From positions 1-6,893 of the forward strand of contig JAGHBX010000183.1 of assembly GCA_021160785.1 (NCBI GenBank): a stretch of DNA of 6,893 nt, written 5' to 3'. Origin of the DNA: Planctomycetota bacterium. Lineage in GTDB: Bacteria > Planctomycetota > Phycisphaerae > Sedimentisphaerales > Anaerohalosphaeraceae. The translations under genes and the position numbers were made by a program. Below, one piece after another: positions 4,588-6,893 of this stretch (positions within the stretch are counted from its first letter, which is position 1; each line of letters opens with the position of its first letter). The notes under the pieces are model-generated. The model saw nothing but the letters and a program-made list of their open reading frames with translations. It had not been told where the DNA came from and made no database searches.

Positions 4588-5977
4588 GCAGATTGGACTG
4601 TGTTGCAGGGATGTGTTGACCGGGCGGCTTATCGGGCGGCTAAGGGACAGTCTGGCTGCGTCGAATGGCGATGTGGAGCGGCTCTGGCGCCTTGAGCTTG
4701 AAATAGATGACGTTTCTTTGCTTGATTGGCTCGCCGCGCAGGACAGCGGCGTCAAGATGTACTGGTCCGACCGAGCCGGCTCCTTCGCCGCCGCCGGTGT
4801 GGGGACGGCTGACATCGTAACGGACGACTCGCACGGCCGCCTTGCCGATGCCTTGGCGAGCATCGACGGCAGTATTGCCGCTGCAAACGGACGGGTTCGA
4901 TACTATGGCGGGATTGCCTTTGACCCCGACAATGCGTGCGGCGAGTATTGGCCGGGTTACGGGCGGTATTGTTTTATGGTTCCGCAATTCGAGTTGCGTC
5001 GTCAGGATAGTAAGACAACTTTTGCGTGCAACATTCGCTGCAAGTCCGGAGAAACGCTCGAATCCGTTGAGGAGAGGTTGTCGGGTTTGACCGCAAAACT
5101 TGCGTTCCATGACGGCCGAACGCAATCGTCGCATGAACCGGCAAGACCCGTGATATTGGGTTGCCTCAATGTTCCGGACAAAACGACTTGGTGTGAAATG
5201 GTAAGCGGGGTGATAAATGATCTGCCCGAAAGGCACATCGACAAAATCGTCCTGGCTCGAAAGTCGATTCTTGAAATGTCATATACCGTGGATCCGATTT
5301 CGCTGCTTGCGGCCATAAGAAAAAACAGTGTCAACACTTATGATTTCTGCTTTCAGTTGAACGACAATGATGCGTTCATCGGCTGCAGCCCGGAATGCTT
5401 GTACCGCAGAAACGCAGGCGATATCTACAGCGAGGCGATCGCGGGCACGGTCCTGACGGGCGACACCGACGCGGAGCGACAGTATCACCAGGGAAAGCTC
5501 GTCGCCTCCGCCAAGGAACGCCAGGAGCACGATTACGTGTTTGACAGTGTCAAGTCGGACCTGGGCGGGATATGCAGACGTGTCGATGTGATCGAGGCGA
5601 GGGACATTCTGTCCCTGAGCTATGTCCAGCACTTCCGGAGCCGATTCGCCGGTGTGCTCAAAGACGATGTCAGCACCGCCGATATCATCGAAGCACTCCA
5701 TCCCACCGCTGCGGTCAACGGTTCTCCCAGCCGGGCGGCGCTGGAGCAGATACGTACACAGGAGTTGTTCGGCCGCGGCTGGTATGCCGGACCCGTGGGA
5801 TGGATCGGGCAGGATGCCTCGGAGTTTGCCGTCGGCATTCGCTCGGGCCGCATCCTGAACAATGAAATATCCCTGTTTGCAGGCGCAGGTATCGTCCGGG
5901 CGTCGGAGGCCCAATTAGAATGGAATGAGACCGAACACAAGCTGAGTCTCTTTCTGGATGTCATAAACCACCACTGA
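4580..5977 (+). CDS. menF: Isochorismate synthase MenF
   Basis: This cytoplasmic Mg2+-dependent enzyme converts chorismate to isochorismate, the entry step of menaquinone synthesis. The 465-residue product has the chorismate-binding domain in its C-terminal half with all hallmark motifs: DKIVLAR at 221-227 (Lys222 is the expected water-activating base), CSPECLYRR at 269-277, EAIAGT at 285-290, AKERQEHDYV at 311-320, HPTAAVNGSP at 374-383, GWYAGPVGW at 400-408, FAVGIRSG at 416-423, and AGAGIVRASE at 435-444 followed by EWNETEHK at 447-454. The HPTAAV form is like MenF rather than EntC, and the adjacent menD settles the menaquinone role over siderophore synthesis. The N-terminal 200 residues are variable, as usual. 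The frame cannot extend upstream because TAA lies at 4568-4570. The ribosome binding site at the ATG is weak (GGTAAG, about 8 bases away). menD begins one base after its TGA. Confidence 0.95.
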   Translation: MNEQIGLCCRDVLTGRLIGRLRDSLAASNGDVERLWRLELEIDDVSLLDWLAAQDSGVKMYWSDRAGSFAAAGVGTADIVTDDSHGRLADALASIDGSIAAANGRVRYYGGIAFDPDNACGEYWPGYGRYCFMVPQFELRRQDSKTTFACNIRCKSGETLESVEERLSGLTAKLAFHDGRTQSSHEPARPVILGCLNVPDKTTWCEMVSGVINDLPERHIDKIVLARKSILEMSYTVDPISLLAAIRKNSVNTYDFCFQLNDNDAFIGCSPECLYRRNAGDIYSEAIAGTVLTGDTDAERQYHQGKLVASAKERQEHDYVFDSVKSDLGGICRRVDVIEARDILSLSYVQHFRSRFAGVLKDDVSTADIIEALHPTAAVNGSPSRAALEQIRTQELFGRGWYAGPVGWIGQDASEFAVGIRSGRILNNEISLFAGAGIVRASEAQLEWNETEHKLSLFLDVINHH

Positions 5978-5978
5978 C

Positions 5979-6893
5979 ATGAAAGCTGAAAACCGATATA
6001 ATCTAAATTCGGCCTGGGGCCGGCTGGTTGTCGAAGAACTCATCCGGTGCGGTGTGGACTACTTCTGCATCTCGCCGGGGTCGCGTTCGACACCGCTGGT
6101 TGTAGCGGTTGCGCAAAACAGCAGGGCAAAGAGTATTATCTGCTATGACGAACGGGGCTCTGCTTTTCATGCGCTCGGCTACGCACGCGCCGCCGGTAAA
6201 CCGGCCGCCGTCATTACCACCTCCGGCACGGCCGCAGCCAATCTTTATCCGGCCGTCGTCGAGGCCTCCGTCGATAAGGCGCCGCTGCTTCTGCTGACCG
6301 CCGACAGACCCCCGGAACTGATCGATACCGGCGCAAACCAGGCGATGAATCAGGACGCACTTTTCGGTCGGTTCGTGCGGTGGCAGTTTGATCTTCCCAC
6401 GCCCGCCGAAGATATCCCGCCGCAAATGGTGCTGACGACGATTGACCAGGCCGTCTACAGAAGTCGATACAACAATCCCGGCCCGGTTCATATCAACTGC
6501 CGATACCGCCAGCCGCTCGAACCGCAGGATCCGGCTGTTGATGAGGGCTATACCGCCGGCATACAACACTGGCGGCAAAATGAGCACCCTTTTACGTCAT
6601 ACGCCGCCCCTTGTGTAACTCCTGCGGGAGATTCTTTCAAATCGCTTTGTGCGATGATCGATAAGACCGACCGCGGCATGATCGTCGCCGGCAGGCTCGA
6701 TAGCGATGAGCAGCGAACCGCCGTTTTGAAACTTGCAGGCAAACTGAACTGGACCGTGTATGCCGATGTCGCCAGCGGCCTGCGGTTTACCGACGCCGCG
6801 GCGCACATCATCCGCTATTTCGATCAGGATATGCTGTCGCCGGGCTTCAATGAGCAGGTCGCGCCGACGACGGTTCTGCATGTCGGCGGACGC
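5979..6893 (+). CDS. menD: SEPHCHC synthase MenD, N-terminal part (runs off right edge)
   Basis: MenD is the thiamine-diphosphate enzyme that joins isochorismate to decarboxylated 2-oxoglutarate to give SEPHCHC, the step after MenF. ATG 5979 follows the menF TGA by one base, so translation is probably coupled; no clear ribosome binding site is visible. The window holds 305 codons of a family normally about 550-600 long, with no stop. The N-terminal ThDP (PYR) domain is complete: CISPGSRSTPL at 30-40 (substrate-binding Ser/Arg), YDERGSAFHALGYARAAGK at 56-74 with the catalytic glutamate at 58, TTSGTAAANLYPAVVEA at 80-96, LLLTADRPPEL at 104-114, and TGANQAMNQDALFG at 117-130 with Gln121. PGPVHINCRYRQPLEP at 167-182 closes the domain. 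Residues about 215-305 are the start of the central domain (GMIVAGRLDSDE, ADVASGLR). The ThDP-binding GDG motif lies beyond the edge. Confidence 0.97.
   Translation, partial: MKAENRYNLNSAWGRLVVEELIRCGVDYFCISPGSRSTPLVVAVAQNSRAKSIICYDERGSAFHALGYARAAGKPAAVITTSGTAAANLYPAVVEASVDKAPLLLLTADRPPELIDTGANQAMNQDALFGRFVRWQFDLPTPAEDIPPQMVLTTIDQAVYRSRYNNPGPVHINCRYRQPLEPQDPAVDEGYTAGIQHWRQNEHPFTSYAAPCVTPAGDSFKSLCAMIDKTDRGMIVAGRLDSDEQRTAVLKLAGKLNWTVYADVASGLRFTDAAAHIIRYFDQDMLSPGFNEQVAPTTVLHVGGR

Noticed and set aside
4640..5236. Minus-strand open frame of 198 codons within menF
   Set aside because: Shadow of menF; no recognisable domain and the opposite strand is certainly coding.
6003..6587. Minus-strand open frame of 194 codons near the right edge
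   Set aside because: Antisense to menD, whose sense frame carries all N-terminal MenD motifs.
1..6893. CRISPR arrays, tRNA or rRNA genes, insertion sequences
   Set aside because: I saw no regularly spaced direct repeats, no cloverleaf-type or rRNA-like stretches, and no transposase frames or terminal inverted repeats; the window is almost fully covered by protein genes.

Overview
The window reads as part of a chromosome from a member of the PVC group, most likely a Planctomycetota bacterium (an anaerobic Phycisphaerae-type lineage would fit). The basis is gene content: a Tat-exported Gfo/Idh/MocA oxidoreductase joined to a DUF1080 (3-keto-glycoside hydrolase/lyase) domain and a CBM6, a second DUF1080 protein that is a lipoprotein, and an exported protein resembling the non-anammox relatives of hydrazine synthase alpha subunit that are common in planctomycetes. 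This placement is inference from families, not from a marker gene.

Layout. The left half is transcribed leftward (minus strand). From position 3602 down to 1092 runs one continuous reading frame of 836 codons encoding Tat signal, Gfo/Idh/MocA oxidoreductase, DUF1080 and CBM6. A single in-frame TAG at 1983-1985, just inside the DUF1080 domain, cuts it into a 539-codon upstream and a 284-codon downstream open frame. Next, at about 1090-845, is a start-less fragment of some 66 or more codons that looks like the C-terminal end of an HzsA-like protein. It is followed by the intact N-terminal 246 codons of another HzsA-like protein (740 to the left edge, incomplete). The right half is transcribed rightward: a DUF1080 lipoprotein (3804-4550), isochorismate synthase menF (4580-5977) and the first 305 codons of menD (5979 to the right edge, incomplete).

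The 201-base gap 3603-3803 separates the two divergent units. It holds a good sigma70-type promoter candidate for each direction, both with 17-base spacers and extended -10 elements. The three rightward genes are tightly packed (29 and 1 bases between them) and probably form an operon that continues past the window.

How the genes may work together. Members of the Gfo/Idh/MocA family can oxidise a sugar hydroxyl (at C3 in the known 3-keto-glycoside route), and DUF1080 proteins cleave the resulting 3-keto-glycosides. The leftward fusion therefore looks like an exported oxidise-and-cleave enzyme tethered to polysaccharide by CBM6, with the lipoprotein DUF1080 as a possible surface-bound partner. 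MenF and MenD perform the first two committed steps of classical (o-succinylbenzoate) menaquinone synthesis, so the organism probably respires with menaquinone. Why a DUF1080 lipoprotein heads a menaquinone operon is unclear. The items most worth following up are the amber codon inside an otherwise intact three-domain enzyme and the orphan HzsA-like C-terminal remnant beside a related gene.
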